Shown: piece after piece, positions 1 through 6,259 of the stretch
How the letters are laid out: each line of letters opens with the position of its first letter
Numbering within the stretch: the first letter of the stretch is position 1
Assembly (NCBI GenBank): GCA_016209585.1
Contig: JACQVU010000046.1
Span: 1-6,259 of the forward strand
Reading direction: 5' to 3'
Length of the DNA stretch: 6,259 nt
Origin: Planctomycetota bacterium
GTDB taxonomy: Bacteria > Planctomycetota > UBA8742 > JACQVU01
Program-made: the position numbers and the translations under genes
The notes under the pieces: model-generated
What the model was told of the DNA's origin: nothing
The model's database searches: none
Seen by the model: only the letters and a program-made list of their open reading frames with translations

Positions 1-1
1 C

Positions 2-1093
2 ACGGGGTCGCGGTTCGACGCCGTGGAGGCTGAGGTCGCTTCGCCGAACGCCGGCCCGCCCGCCCCGAACCCCGCCGACGTCAGCCTCTCCCGCCCCACG
101 GCGGCCGCGGCGGTGGGCGGGGAGATGGTGACCTACGGGCCGGGCGGGCGCCTGGTGAAGCCCGCGCCGCCCGCGCCGGAGCCGGCGGGTATCGCCCAAC
201 TCCAGGAGCAGGTGCGCGCGCTGCACGTTCGCGTCGCCGAGATGAGCCGTTCCGGGGATCGGACTCGCGCGGCCCATGGCGCGCCCGCCGTTTCTGACGG
301 CGCGCGCCCCGCCCTGGACCTTGCCCTGGCGACGCTGCTGGAGCGGGAACTGCCCGAGAGCCTGGCGCGGGACGTGGCGGCGCGCGCGGCGGCGGCGCTT
401 ACGCCGGATCAGGGGGGAAGCCGCGAGGCGCTTCGCGCGGCCCTCGTCGGCCTGCTGGCGGAGGTGGTGGCAAGCGCGCCGGAGCCGGCGGTGGCGCGGG
501 GGGTCCGGCGGGTGGTGGCGCTGGTGGGCGGCACGGGGGTGGGCAAGACCACGACCATCGCCAAACTGGCGGCCAAGGCGCGCGTGGGCGGCGAGGCCGC
601 CGTGGGCATCGTCACCGTTGACACCTACCGCATCGCGGCCGTGGACCAGTTGCGGACCATCGCGGACATCATTTCGGTGCCCTTGCGGGCCGTGACTTCG
701 CCGAAAGACCTTGGCGAGGCGCTGGCGGAGTTCGCGGAGATGGACCTGGTTTTTCTTGACACCGCCGGCCGCACCCATCGCGACCGGCTGCGCATGAGCG
801 AACTGCGCGCCTTCCTCGCGGTCGCCCGCGCCGATGAAACGCACCTGGTGTTGCCGGCCGTCACCAGCCTGAGCAACATGCTGGACATGGCGCGGGCCTA
901 CGGGGTGACGGGGGTGAATCGCCTGCTCTTCACGAAACTTGACGAGGCCGTGTGCCTCGGTCCGCTCTTCGGCGCGGCCGCGGCGCTGAAAACGGTCCTG
1001 TCGTACGTCACGGCGGGGCAGGACATCCCGGAAGACATCGAGCCGGCCGATCCGCGCCGGCTGGCGGATCTATTCCTGGCCGACGCCCCGTGA
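2..1093 (+). CDS. flhF: Flagellar biosynthesis GTPase FlhF (5' end outside window)
   Basis: SRP-family GTPase that, with FlhG, sets flagellum position and number at the cytoplasmic membrane. Numbering from the GTG at 23: a Pro/Ala-rich linker (1-56), a short possible coiled coil (58-76), a helical N-like domain (about 95-163) and the G domain (164-350). Seen motifs are P-loop GGTGVGKT (169-176), DTYR (200-203), DTAGR (246-250) and TKLDE (304-308). The end, GQDIPEDI (332-339) followed by an A-D-P-x-R-L-A segment, is the FlhF hallmark and separates it from FtsY and Ffh. No stop lies between the window edge and 23; the upstream codons read TGSRFDA and continue into VEAEV, which resembles the end of the FlhF N-terminal domain. 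I therefore infer that GTG 23 is internal and the gene is truncated by the window. All GTPase motifs are intact. flhG does not follow. Confidence 0.93.
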   Translation, partial: TGSRFDAVEAEVASPNAGPPAPNPADVSLSRPTAAAAVGGEMVTYGPGGRLVKPAPPAPEPAGIAQLQEQVRALHVRVAEMSRSGDRTRAAHGAPAVSDGARPALDLALATLLERELPESLARDVAARAAAALTPDQGGSREALRAALVGLLAEVVASAPEPAVARGVRRVVALVGGTGVGKTTTIAKLAAKARVGGEAAVGIVTVDTYRIAAVDQLRTIADIISVPLRAVTSPKDLGEALAEFAEMDLVFLDTAGRTHRDRLRMSELRAFLAVARADETHLVLPAVTSLSNMLDMARAYGVTGVNRLLFTKLDEAVCLGPLFGAAAALKTVLSYVTAGQDIPEDIEPADPRRLADLFLADAP

Positions 1094-1136
1094 GCATCGA
1101 CCGCGCGAGCGCCGCGAACGCCGGGGCTGACACACT

Positions 1137-2393
1137 ATGTATTCCTCTCCGGCGAACTCCGCGGCATCTCCGCGCCGGTTGGCCCTCGCCTTGGCGCTGG
1201 CAATGGCGTCTGGCGCGTCCAGCCGCGCGCAGGACTCGCCCGCCACGCCCCCGCCGGTGGAAATGGGAGACGGCGGTGAAACCGCCGCCGATCTCCGCGC
1301 GCTGATCGCGGCGCTGGGCTCGCCGCGGCCCGCGGAACGGGAGCGGGCCGCCGAGGCGCTTTTCGCCCGCGGCGAGGCGGCGCTGCCAGCCCTCGAAGCC
1401 GCCGCCGGCGACGCCAGCAACCCGGAGATCGCCCCAGCCGCGCGGTGGCTGGCCTTCCGCGTCCGCTGGGGCGTCTCGCGGGCCCTGGCGGCGGCCGCGG
1501 GGCCGCTGCTGGACGGCTTCGACGCGCGCCCGCCGGCCGAGCGGACGCGGGCGGTTGTTGAGATCGCGGCCGCGGGGGGCGACGCCGCGCTCGACCTCCT
1601 GTTGCGGGTGGCGCTGCGGGACGCGGACGAGCGGGTGAAGCGCCAGGCGCTGCGCTCGTTCACGCTGCTGGGAGGGTGGTCGAAGCGGCAGGACGCCTTG
1701 TTGACGATGCCGGCCTCGCAGGGGCTGGCGCTCGCCCAGGTGGGCATTCTGCTGGGGGGCGGACCGGACCTCTTCCTGGTGGCGGCGCGCATCCTGGCGC
1801 GTGAGGGGAAACACGAGCAAGCCGTCAGCGCCCTGGCGCAGGCGGTGTGGAACGGCGTCAGCCCTGACACCGACCTGCTGGCCAGTCCCGAACTGGCCGC
1901 GCTCCGCGACGACCGGCGGGTCATCTCCCAGGTCTACTCCAAGCGGGGCCTCGATGAACTCACGAAGGCCCAGCAGTCCGTCGTCACGGGTGAGCGGCCT
2001 GGGGTCTTCGCTCCCGTCCCGTCCGACCCCGAGGCCGACGCGCTCCGCGCCGCCGCCGCGCGGGAGGCGCGGGGCACGCCAAAAAACCCACCGGGCATTG
2101 ATCCCGGGGCGGAGGCGCGCGACGCCTGGTGGCGCGCCGCCGAGCGCACGCTGCGCCGCGCCGTGGCGCTGGACGACGCCAACCGGGTGGCGTGGTACAA
2201 CCTGGCGTGCGCCCTCTCGCTCCAGGGGAAGGCCGCCGCGGCGCTCGCGGCCCTGCAGCGCGCCGCCGACGAGGGCTTCGAGGACTACCGCCACATGGAA
2301 GAGGACCCCGATCTCGCCCCGCTGCGCGACCACCCCCTCTTCCGCCGCCTGATCGACGATCTGCGGCTGGCGCGCTCGAAGAAGGCCGGTTGA
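1137..2393 (+). CDS. Predicted exported HEAT- and TPR-repeat protein, function unknown
   Basis: The 418-residue product has no recognised enzymatic motif. Residues 1-31 look like a Sec signal peptide: twin Arg at 13-14, a Leu/Ala core at 15-23 and a possible cleavage after SRA (29-31). HEAT-like helices follow at about 49-115 (LRALIAALGS, then EALFARGEAALPALE, a unit common in planctomycete proteins) and 134-180. A TPR-like unit at about 212-265 ends with SPELAALRDDRR, and a clearer TPR at 326-405 (WYNLACALSLQGK) ends with DPDLAPLRDHPLFRRLI, the TPR end-of-group signature. The start is fixed upstream by an in-frame TGA at 1128-1130; ATG 1137 is the first ATG after it, and the signal peptide supports it over the ATG at 1203. 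No good Shine-Dalgarno sequence is visible. It lies 43 bases after flhF, so co-transcription is possible. A protein-protein scaffold outside the cytoplasm is inferred only from the repeats. Confidence 0.85.
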   Translation: MYSSPANSAASPRRLALALALAMASGASSRAQDSPATPPPVEMGDGGETAADLRALIAALGSPRPAERERAAEALFARGEAALPALEAAAGDASNPEIAPAARWLAFRVRWGVSRALAAAAGPLLDGFDARPPAERTRAVVEIAAAGGDAALDLLLRVALRDADERVKRQALRSFTLLGGWSKRQDALLTMPASQGLALAQVGILLGGGPDLFLVAARILAREGKHEQAVSALAQAVWNGVSPDTDLLASPELAALRDDRRVISQVYSKRGLDELTKAQQSVVTGERPGVFAPVPSDPEADALRAAAAREARGTPKNPPGIDPGAEARDAWWRAAERTLRRAVALDDANRVAWYNLACALSLQGKAAAALAALQRAADEGFEDYRHMEEDPDLAPLRDHPLFRRLIDDLRLARSKKAG

Positions 2394-2418
2394 CCTCCCG
2401 CGGCTGAGGGGGTATGCT
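2390..2418 (+). promoter_or_regulatory. Sigma-70-like promoter for the large HEAT/TPR gene
   Basis: The -35 box TTGACC (2390-2395, five of six to consensus) and the -10 box TATGCT (2413-2418, four of six) are separated by exactly 17 bases. Transcription would start near 2425, giving a leader of about 60 bases before the ATG at 2486. The -35 box overlaps the TGA stop of the upstream gene. The -10 box contains the ATG at 2414, so a transcript from this promoter could not use that ATG as a start. Confidence 0.6.
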
Positions 2419-2473
2419 GGGTTCACCCCTTAAGATGCTGGTCTCCCCTTTTTCTCGGCGCGATCGAGTCGTT

Positions 2474-2477
2474 GAGG
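2474..2477 (+). promoter_or_regulatory. Ribosome binding site deciding the start at 2486
   Basis: GAGG lies eight bases before the ATG at 2486, a normal Shine-Dalgarno spacing. Together with the signal peptide that begins at 2486 and the promoter at 2390-2418, it favours this start over the in-frame ATGs at 2414 and 2435. The 2414 start does have a G-rich stretch just before it, so this is not decisive on its own. Confidence 0.5.
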
Positions 2478-2485
2478 CAAGGACC

Positions 2486-4912
2486 ATGAAGCGCAGCGCG
2501 AATCGCCCTGTGTCCGCGCGGTGTCGGCGGTGGCTGGCCGCGTGGGTGGCGTGGGTGGCGGTGGTCGCCGGGTTGGTGGCGGCGGGTGCGCCTTGGGCCA
2601 TGGCGCAATCGGAGGACGCGGAACTTCAGAAGACCTTCGCGGAGGGGGTGCGCCTGTACAAGGAGGGCAACTTCAAGGACGCCGAGACGGCGTTCAACAA
2701 GGTGCTGGCGGCCAACCCGAAGGATTCGGTGACGGCGGAACTGCGCGAGATCGCCGGCATGAAGACGCTGATGGAGATGTACATGCGCGGCGTCGAGGGG
2801 GGCGCCGACGACAAGATCCGCGCGATGGCGCGGTACCTGGTGTCGCGGTACGACGGCAAGGGGGAGATGCCGACCGTTCCCAACGACGACGACATCCGGG
2901 GGCTGGTGGAGCGCGCGGTGGGGACGAAGGGCGAGACGTTCCAGGAGCGGTTCCAGGCGAAACTGGACCTGGGCGACAAGGCGCGGGACCACGCCATGCC
3001 CTTCCTGCAACCCTATCTCGAGGGGGACGGCGGCAACTCGGAGCACGCGATTGACGTGTGCGCCTACATTGGTGGCGACTCGATCTGGCCGCTCTGCGAG
3101 ATGTTGAAATCGGACAACGAGAAATTGCGCCGCAACGTGGTGATCGCGCTGGGGCGCATCCGTGACAAGCGGGTGGTGGCTGACCTGAAGTACATCAACG
3201 AGTACGACAAAGACACGGTGGCGAAAGACTTGGCCAAGATCGCGCTGGTGCAGGTGACCGGGGATCTCTCCTGGAACGCGAAGGCTTCGGCGCAACTCTT
3301 TTTCGACCGCGGGCGCGACCAGTTCCTGGCCCACTCCGCCCTCATCCCCGCCCCCGACCGCAAGTGGTGGGTTTGGCGGTGGGACGCGGCGAACAAGAAA
3401 CTGAAGAAGCGCACCGTGCGCTGGTTCCAATACAACGAGTACCTGGCCGAGGAGTCGGCCTACCGGGCCACGCAGGCCGATCCGAACTTCTCGCAGGGGT
3501 GGGAACTGCTGACCGCCGTCAACCTCCAGATGTTCATGGAGTACGACACCATCAAGGTCGCGACGACCGACCCGGAGGAGAAGAACGCGCTGGAGAAAGT
3601 GCAGACCGAGGTCCACAACAAGTTGGTGATGGGCGCGCCCGGCGGGCAACTCGCGGCCTACGGCGCGCTGGAGATGGCGCTGGACTCCAACAAGAGCGAG
3701 GTGGCGCTGGCGGCGTGCGATCTGCTCGGCGAGATCGCGACCGAGAACTCGGTGCCCCAGCAGGACACGCTCGGCAAGGTGACGGAGTCGATCCTGCGCG
3801 CCCTGGACTACCAGGACAAGCGCGTGCGGTACGCCGCGGCCCGGGCGCTTTGCAAGATCACGCCCAACCACGGCTTCGCGAGGATCGACCACACCATGAA
3901 TCGCTTGACTGAGGCCCTGGGCGAGTACGGCAGCGAGGCCGTGCTGGTCATCGCCGAGAACCCCGACGCCGTGAACACCATGCTGGAGGGTCTTTCAAAA
4001 CGCCACTTCAGCGTTTTCTGGGCCGCCGCCGCCAAGGAGGGGCTGTGGCGGGCGCGCGGCTTCCCCATGGAAGACGTGATCATCTGCGACTACCAGGCGC
4101 TGCTGAAGCCGGTGGTGTCCAGCGAGTTCGGCGCCAACCGCTTCACGCCGCGCGAGCGCGTGGTGGCCGAGACGCTGCTGCAATCGCTGGCGGCTGACTA
4201 TCGCACCCGCGACGTGCCCATCCTGGTGATCTGCACGGAGGAGGAGAAGCCCCAGGCCGAGGCCAACCTCAAGAGCAACGCCACCCGTGAGAACGGCAAG
4301 GCCAACGTGAAGGACTTCATCGTGCGCGGCGCCGGCCAGTTCAACTTCGACGAGATCGACGCCAAGATCAAGGCCTGCCTCACCGAGCGCTCGCCGGCCG
4401 GCGGACTCAACCGCAGCGTGCGGGAGGCGGTGATGGCCGCGCAGGCGCTCGGCGCGCTGGACCCTGACGCCACCGCGTTCAAGGTGGAAGACGCGCTGAA
4501 GGGGCTGGTGGCCAACGCCACCCAGGCCGCCAAGCCCCCGGGCCGCAACCCGGACATCGTGGTCGCCTCCATGCAGGCGCTCGGCAAACTGGTCCGGCGG
4601 GTGCGGGACTACACCATGATCCAGGCCAACGTCATGGGCGGCCTGCGGGAGTGTCTCATGCACCCGGAGGTGGCCACCGAGGACCGCGTCCGCGGCGCCG
4701 TGGCCTATGCGGTGGGCGAGGTGTTCAAAGCCCACGGCCGCGTCGCCTGGAGCAAGGATCTCCACACCGCGCTTCTGGACAATCTGAAAACAATGAAGGA
4801 TCCCGCGGCTCGCCTCGAGGTGGGCCGCTGCCTCGGGAAACTCGACCTCACGCCCCAGGAACGCGCCGAGATCTTCCAGATCGGCCGCGACCACGGCATC
4901 GCGACGGAGTAG
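2486..4912 (+). CDS. Large predicted exported TPR/HEAT protein with embedded receiver-like domain
   Basis: The 808-residue product is not a family I can name. Residues 1-40 form a signal peptide: basic n-region, a Trp/Val/Ala core at 16-37 and likely cleavage after AMA (38-40). A TPR follows at about 44-80 (YKEGNFKDAETAFNKVL), then helical sequence, HEAT-like repeats at about 165-260, a Trp-rich patch (KWWVWRW, 293-299), a TPR-like helix pair at about 318-352, HEAT repeats at about 385-475, a receiver-like segment at 483-632 and further HEAT-like helices at 640-790. No catalytic motif was found outside the receiver-like part. The frame is open back to a TGA at 2405-2407, so an ATG at 2414 would give 832 residues. 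I prefer 2486 because the signal peptide starts there, GAGG is well spaced, and 2414 lies inside the -10 box. Architecture resembles the upstream gene. A scaffold or regulatory role is inferred only. Confidence 0.87.
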   Translation: MKRSANRPVSARCRRWLAAWVAWVAVVAGLVAAGAPWAMAQSEDAELQKTFAEGVRLYKEGNFKDAETAFNKVLAANPKDSVTAELREIAGMKTLMEMYMRGVEGGADDKIRAMARYLVSRYDGKGEMPTVPNDDDIRGLVERAVGTKGETFQERFQAKLDLGDKARDHAMPFLQPYLEGDGGNSEHAIDVCAYIGGDSIWPLCEMLKSDNEKLRRNVVIALGRIRDKRVVADLKYINEYDKDTVAKDLAKIALVQVTGDLSWNAKASAQLFFDRGRDQFLAHSALIPAPDRKWWVWRWDAANKKLKKRTVRWFQYNEYLAEESAYRATQADPNFSQGWELLTAVNLQMFMEYDTIKVATTDPEEKNALEKVQTEVHNKLVMGAPGGQLAAYGALEMALDSNKSEVALAACDLLGEIATENSVPQQDTLGKVTESILRALDYQDKRVRYAAARALCKITPNHGFARIDHTMNRLTEALGEYGSEAVLVIAENPDAVNTMLEGLSKRHFSVFWAAAAKEGLWRARGFPMEDVIICDYQALLKPVVSSEFGANRFTPRERVVAETLLQSLAADYRTRDVPILVICTEEEKPQAEANLKSNATRENGKANVKDFIVRGAGQFNFDEIDAKIKACLTERSPAGGLNRSVREAVMAAQALGALDPDATAFKVEDALKGLVANATQAAKPPGRNPDIVVASMQALGKLVRRVRDYTMIQANVMGGLRECLMHPEVATEDRVRGAVAYAVGEVFKAHGRVAWSKDLHTALLDNLKTMKDPAARLEVGRCLGKLDLTPQERAEIFQIGRDHGIATE
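2541..2558 (+). repeat. Perfect 9-bp tandem repeat in signal-peptide core
   Basis: CGTGGGTGG occurs twice back to back (2541-2549 and 2550-2558). It keeps frame and encodes the repeated Ala-Trp-Val steps of the hydrophobic core (residues 19-24 of the 808-residue protein). It is probably a small slippage duplication that lengthened the core by three residues. Confidence 0.7.
3932..4381 (+). other. Degenerate receiver (REC)-like domain within the HEAT/TPR protein
   Basis: Residues 483-632 of the 808-residue protein follow the order of a response-regulator receiver. Strand 1 is AVLVIAENP (485-493), aligning with the usual VDDNP; the acidic pair becomes Ala490-Glu491. Strand 2 and its turn read SVFWAAAAKEGL (509-520). 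Strand 3 is DVIICD (530-535), placing Asp535 at the phospho-acceptor position. The stretch DYRTRDVPILVICT (571-584) closely matches the region before strand 4, with Thr584 at the conserved Thr/Ser. Strand 5 is VKDFIVRG (608-615), with Arg614 where Lys is usual. A linker longer than normal (about 541-570) separates strands 3 and 4. The match is by eye, and phosphorylation is not implied. Confidence 0.55.
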
Positions 4913-4914
4913 CG

Positions 4915-4944
4915 CGGCGCCTCGCCGAATCTGGTGGCGACCAC
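4915..4944. terminator. Two weak GC hairpins between convergent genes
   Basis: Just after the stop at 4912, CGGCG (4915-4919) pairs with CGCCG (4923-4927) around a three-base loop. A second stem, GTGG (4934-4937) with CCAC (4941-4944), has loop CGA. Neither is followed by a T-run on either strand, so these are not canonical intrinsic terminators. They may only slow or protect transcript ends, or may be chance in high-GC sequence. Confidence 0.2.
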
Positions 4945-4963
4945 GCGCCCCGCCGCGCCCCGC
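4944..4963. repeat. Perfect 10-bp tandem repeat in intergenic gap
   Basis: CGCGCCCCGC is present twice without a spacer (4944-4953, 4954-4963) and runs into the palindrome CCGGCCGG (4963-4970). It lies between the two convergent stop codons. No function is evident, and a replication-slippage origin is likely. Confidence 0.65.
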
Positions 4964-4975
4964 CGGCCGGAGCGT

Positions 4976-6259
4976 TCAGTCGCCTTGGATATCCAGCAGC
5001 GTCGAGAGATCGAACGTGGTCTCCGCCTCTTTCTTTCCGGTGGCCGAGGCGAAGCACTGAAAGACGATCCGGCCCTCGCGCGGGGTCTTCGGGGCGGCGG
5101 GAACGTCCAGTTCCACGGCGCAGTAGTTGGCCACCGGCACCATCCACCGGCGGCCCGTGATCTTCAGCGCGGCCAGGAGTTTCGCCGCCGCGGCCGGAGT
5201 CTCGTTGGCCAGGCCGCTGGACGTGATCTCCACGAGATCGGCGGCGCCGGCGCCCGCGTCGCGGTGGAGCAGTTCGCTGTAGTGCACGTCGCCCGACAGA
5301 AAGACGATCCCGGTGATCTTCTCCCGCCGGACCCAGGCGAGGAACTCGGCGCGCTCCACCGGCGCCTGCCGCCACCCCTCGCCCGCCGGCAGGTCCACCA
5401 GGTGCTGCACGCCGCCGGCGATGAACTTCACCACCGCCGTGCTCGCCTTCACGCCGGCGCGCAACCAGGCCATCTGGCGCGCGCCGTACAACGTGCGCTC
5501 GGCCGGGGCGACCGCGGCGCGCGTGTCCTTGAACGAACGGTCATCGAGCATGAAGAACTCCGCCGGCCCCCAGCGGAAGGAGTGGTAGACCCCCTCGTCG
5601 TTCTCGCCGTACGCCGGGTTGGCCCACATCATGCGGTGCACGGCCCGCGACTCCGCCCGCAGCGGGAAGAAGCGATCACAGTCGTTGGGGCCGAAGTCGT
5701 GGTCGTCCCAGACGGCGTAGTTGGCCATGCGACGCATGGAGGCCAGCAGGTTGGGCTGCGAGCGCGTCTGCACGTGGCGTTCGATCATGAACTGGGCGTT
5801 CTCCCAGTCCTTGCTCCCGTCGGTCCGCCCGGCGCCATAGTAGCAGTTGTCGCCGAGGAAGAGGAAGAGGTCCAGGTCGTCCTTCGCCACCTGGTCCCAC
5901 ACCGGCTGCACCGGATGCTTCCCGAAGTTGGCGCAGGAGCCGACGCCGAAGCGCACCTTCCCATGCGCGGCTGGCGCGGGCGGCGTGCGGAACGAGAGCC
6001 GCGCGGGTTTTTCGTCGTCCGGCGCCTTGACGCCGACCTGATACGCGGTTCCCGCCTTCAGCCCGTCGATCCGCACGTTTCCGAAACCGCGACCGATGGG
6101 GAAGAAGGTCGCCCGTTCCCGCCGCGCCGAATCCCGGCGCCCTTCCTCCAGGATGGCGATGTCGAGCGGCAACGAGACGTTCCCCGCGGCGCGCAGCCAG
6201 AGAATGGCGTGGTCCGTTCCCACGTGGCCCACCACGGGGCCGAGGGCGATCTTCAGCCC
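4976..6259 (-). CDS. PhoD-like alkaline phosphatase/phosphodiesterase (5' end outside window)
   Basis: Metal-dependent phosphoester hydrolase of the PhoD family; members are usually exported and release phosphate from mono- or diesters. Numbering from the GTG codon at 6235: an Fn3-like N-terminal domain (to about 84), then the catalytic domain with GSCAN (99-103, candidate Cys metal ligand Cys101), LGDNCYYG (127-134, Asp129), VWDDHDFGPND (175-185), LDDRSF (230-235) and LSGDVHYSEL (313-322, Asp316 and His318). All the family blocks are present in the right order, so it looks active. The frame stays open to the window end, with upstream codons reading GLKIALGP before VVGHV. This gives the family-typical GPxVG opening, so GTG 6235 is internal and the signal peptide lies beyond the edge. 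The stop is 63 bases from the convergent neighbour's stop. True substrate is not determinable from sequence, so no gene symbol is given. Confidence 0.92.
   Translation of the reverse strand, partial: GLKIALGPVVGHVGTDHAILWLRAAGNVSLPLDIAILEEGRRDSARRERATFFPIGRGFGNVRIDGLKAGTAYQVGVKAPDDEKPARLSFRTPPAPAAHGKVRFGVGSCANFGKHPVQPVWDQVAKDDLDLFLFLGDNCYYGAGRTDGSKDWENAQFMIERHVQTRSQPNLLASMRRMANYAVWDDHDFGPNDCDRFFPLRAESRAVHRMMWANPAYGENDEGVYHSFRWGPAEFFMLDDRSFKDTRAAVAPAERTLYGARQMAWLRAGVKASTAVVKFIAGGVQHLVDLPAGEGWRQAPVERAEFLAWVRREKITGIVFLSGDVHYSELLHRDAGAGAADLVEITSSGLANETPAAAAKLLAALKITGRRWMVPVANYCAVELDVPAAPKTPREGRIVFQCFASATGKKEAETTFDLSTLLDIQGD

Noticed and set aside
111..118. GCGGCCGC palindrome
   Set aside because: Such palindromes are expected by chance in GC-rich coding sequence, and nothing around it suggests an operator.
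276..695. Plus-strand frame of 139 codons inside flhF
   Set aside because: It is Trp/Arg/Pro-rich shadow sequence over the P-loop region of the genuine GTPase.
1008..2426. Long minus-strand open frame of 472 codons opposite the HEAT/TPR gene
   Set aside because: It is Arg/Gly/Pro-rich with no domain, and it overlaps a gene with a signal peptide and clear repeats. It is a shadow frame caused by high GC.
2414..2485. The 24-codon N-terminal extension of the large gene
   Set aside because: Its ATG lies in the -10 box and the segment precedes a complete signal peptide, so it was treated as leader.
2423..3892. Long minus-strand open frame of 489 codons opposite the large HEAT/TPR gene
   Set aside because: It is rich in His, Arg, Val and Leu with no motif, the composition expected from reading the opposite strand of the real gene.
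4848..5375. Minus-strand frame of 175 codons overlapping the end of both convergent genes
   Set aside because: It is low-complexity Arg/Gly-rich sequence inside the PhoD-like coding region in another frame, with no independent support.

Overview
The window is a high-GC bacterial chromosome fragment (G/C dominates every codon third position). It holds four protein genes and no RNA gene, mobile element or CRISPR array. The style of the exported proteins, which combine HEAT and TPR repeats with an LRDDPxF-like TPR terminator, together with a flagellar GTPase and a PhoD-type phosphatase, suggests a Planctomycetota-like or related lineage. That placement is inference from gene style, not from a marker gene.

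Layout. (1) Positions 2-1093, plus strand: the 3' part of flhF, the SRP-type GTPase of flagellar placement. The reading frame runs off the left edge, so the N-terminal domain is outside the window. (2) Positions 1137-2393, plus strand: a predicted exported HEAT/TPR repeat protein, 43 bases after flhF. (3) Positions 2390-2418: a well-formed sigma-70-like promoter (TTGACC, 17 bases, TATGCT) that overlaps the stop codon of gene 2 and should drive gene 3. (4) Positions 2486-4912, plus strand: a large predicted exported TPR/HEAT protein of 808 residues. It contains, between HEAT blocks, a segment of about 150 residues that reads as a degenerate two-component receiver domain. (5) Positions 4913-4975: a short convergent intergenic gap with two weak hairpins and a perfect 10-bp tandem repeat. 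(6) Positions 6259-4976, minus strand: a PhoD-like metallophosphatase whose N-terminus runs off the right edge.

How they work together. FlhF acts at the inner face of the cytoplasmic membrane in flagellar assembly; its usual neighbour flhG does not follow it here, so this looks like the end of a flagellar block. Genes 2 and 3 share architecture (signal peptide plus TPR plus HEAT) and may be scaffold or envelope proteins, but no enzymatic motif was seen in either and no function is assigned. The convergent PhoD-like gene is a separate unit, probably for extracytoplasmic phosphoester hydrolysis. The most interesting point is the receiver-like module inside gene 3, which is unexpected in a protein that appears to be exported.
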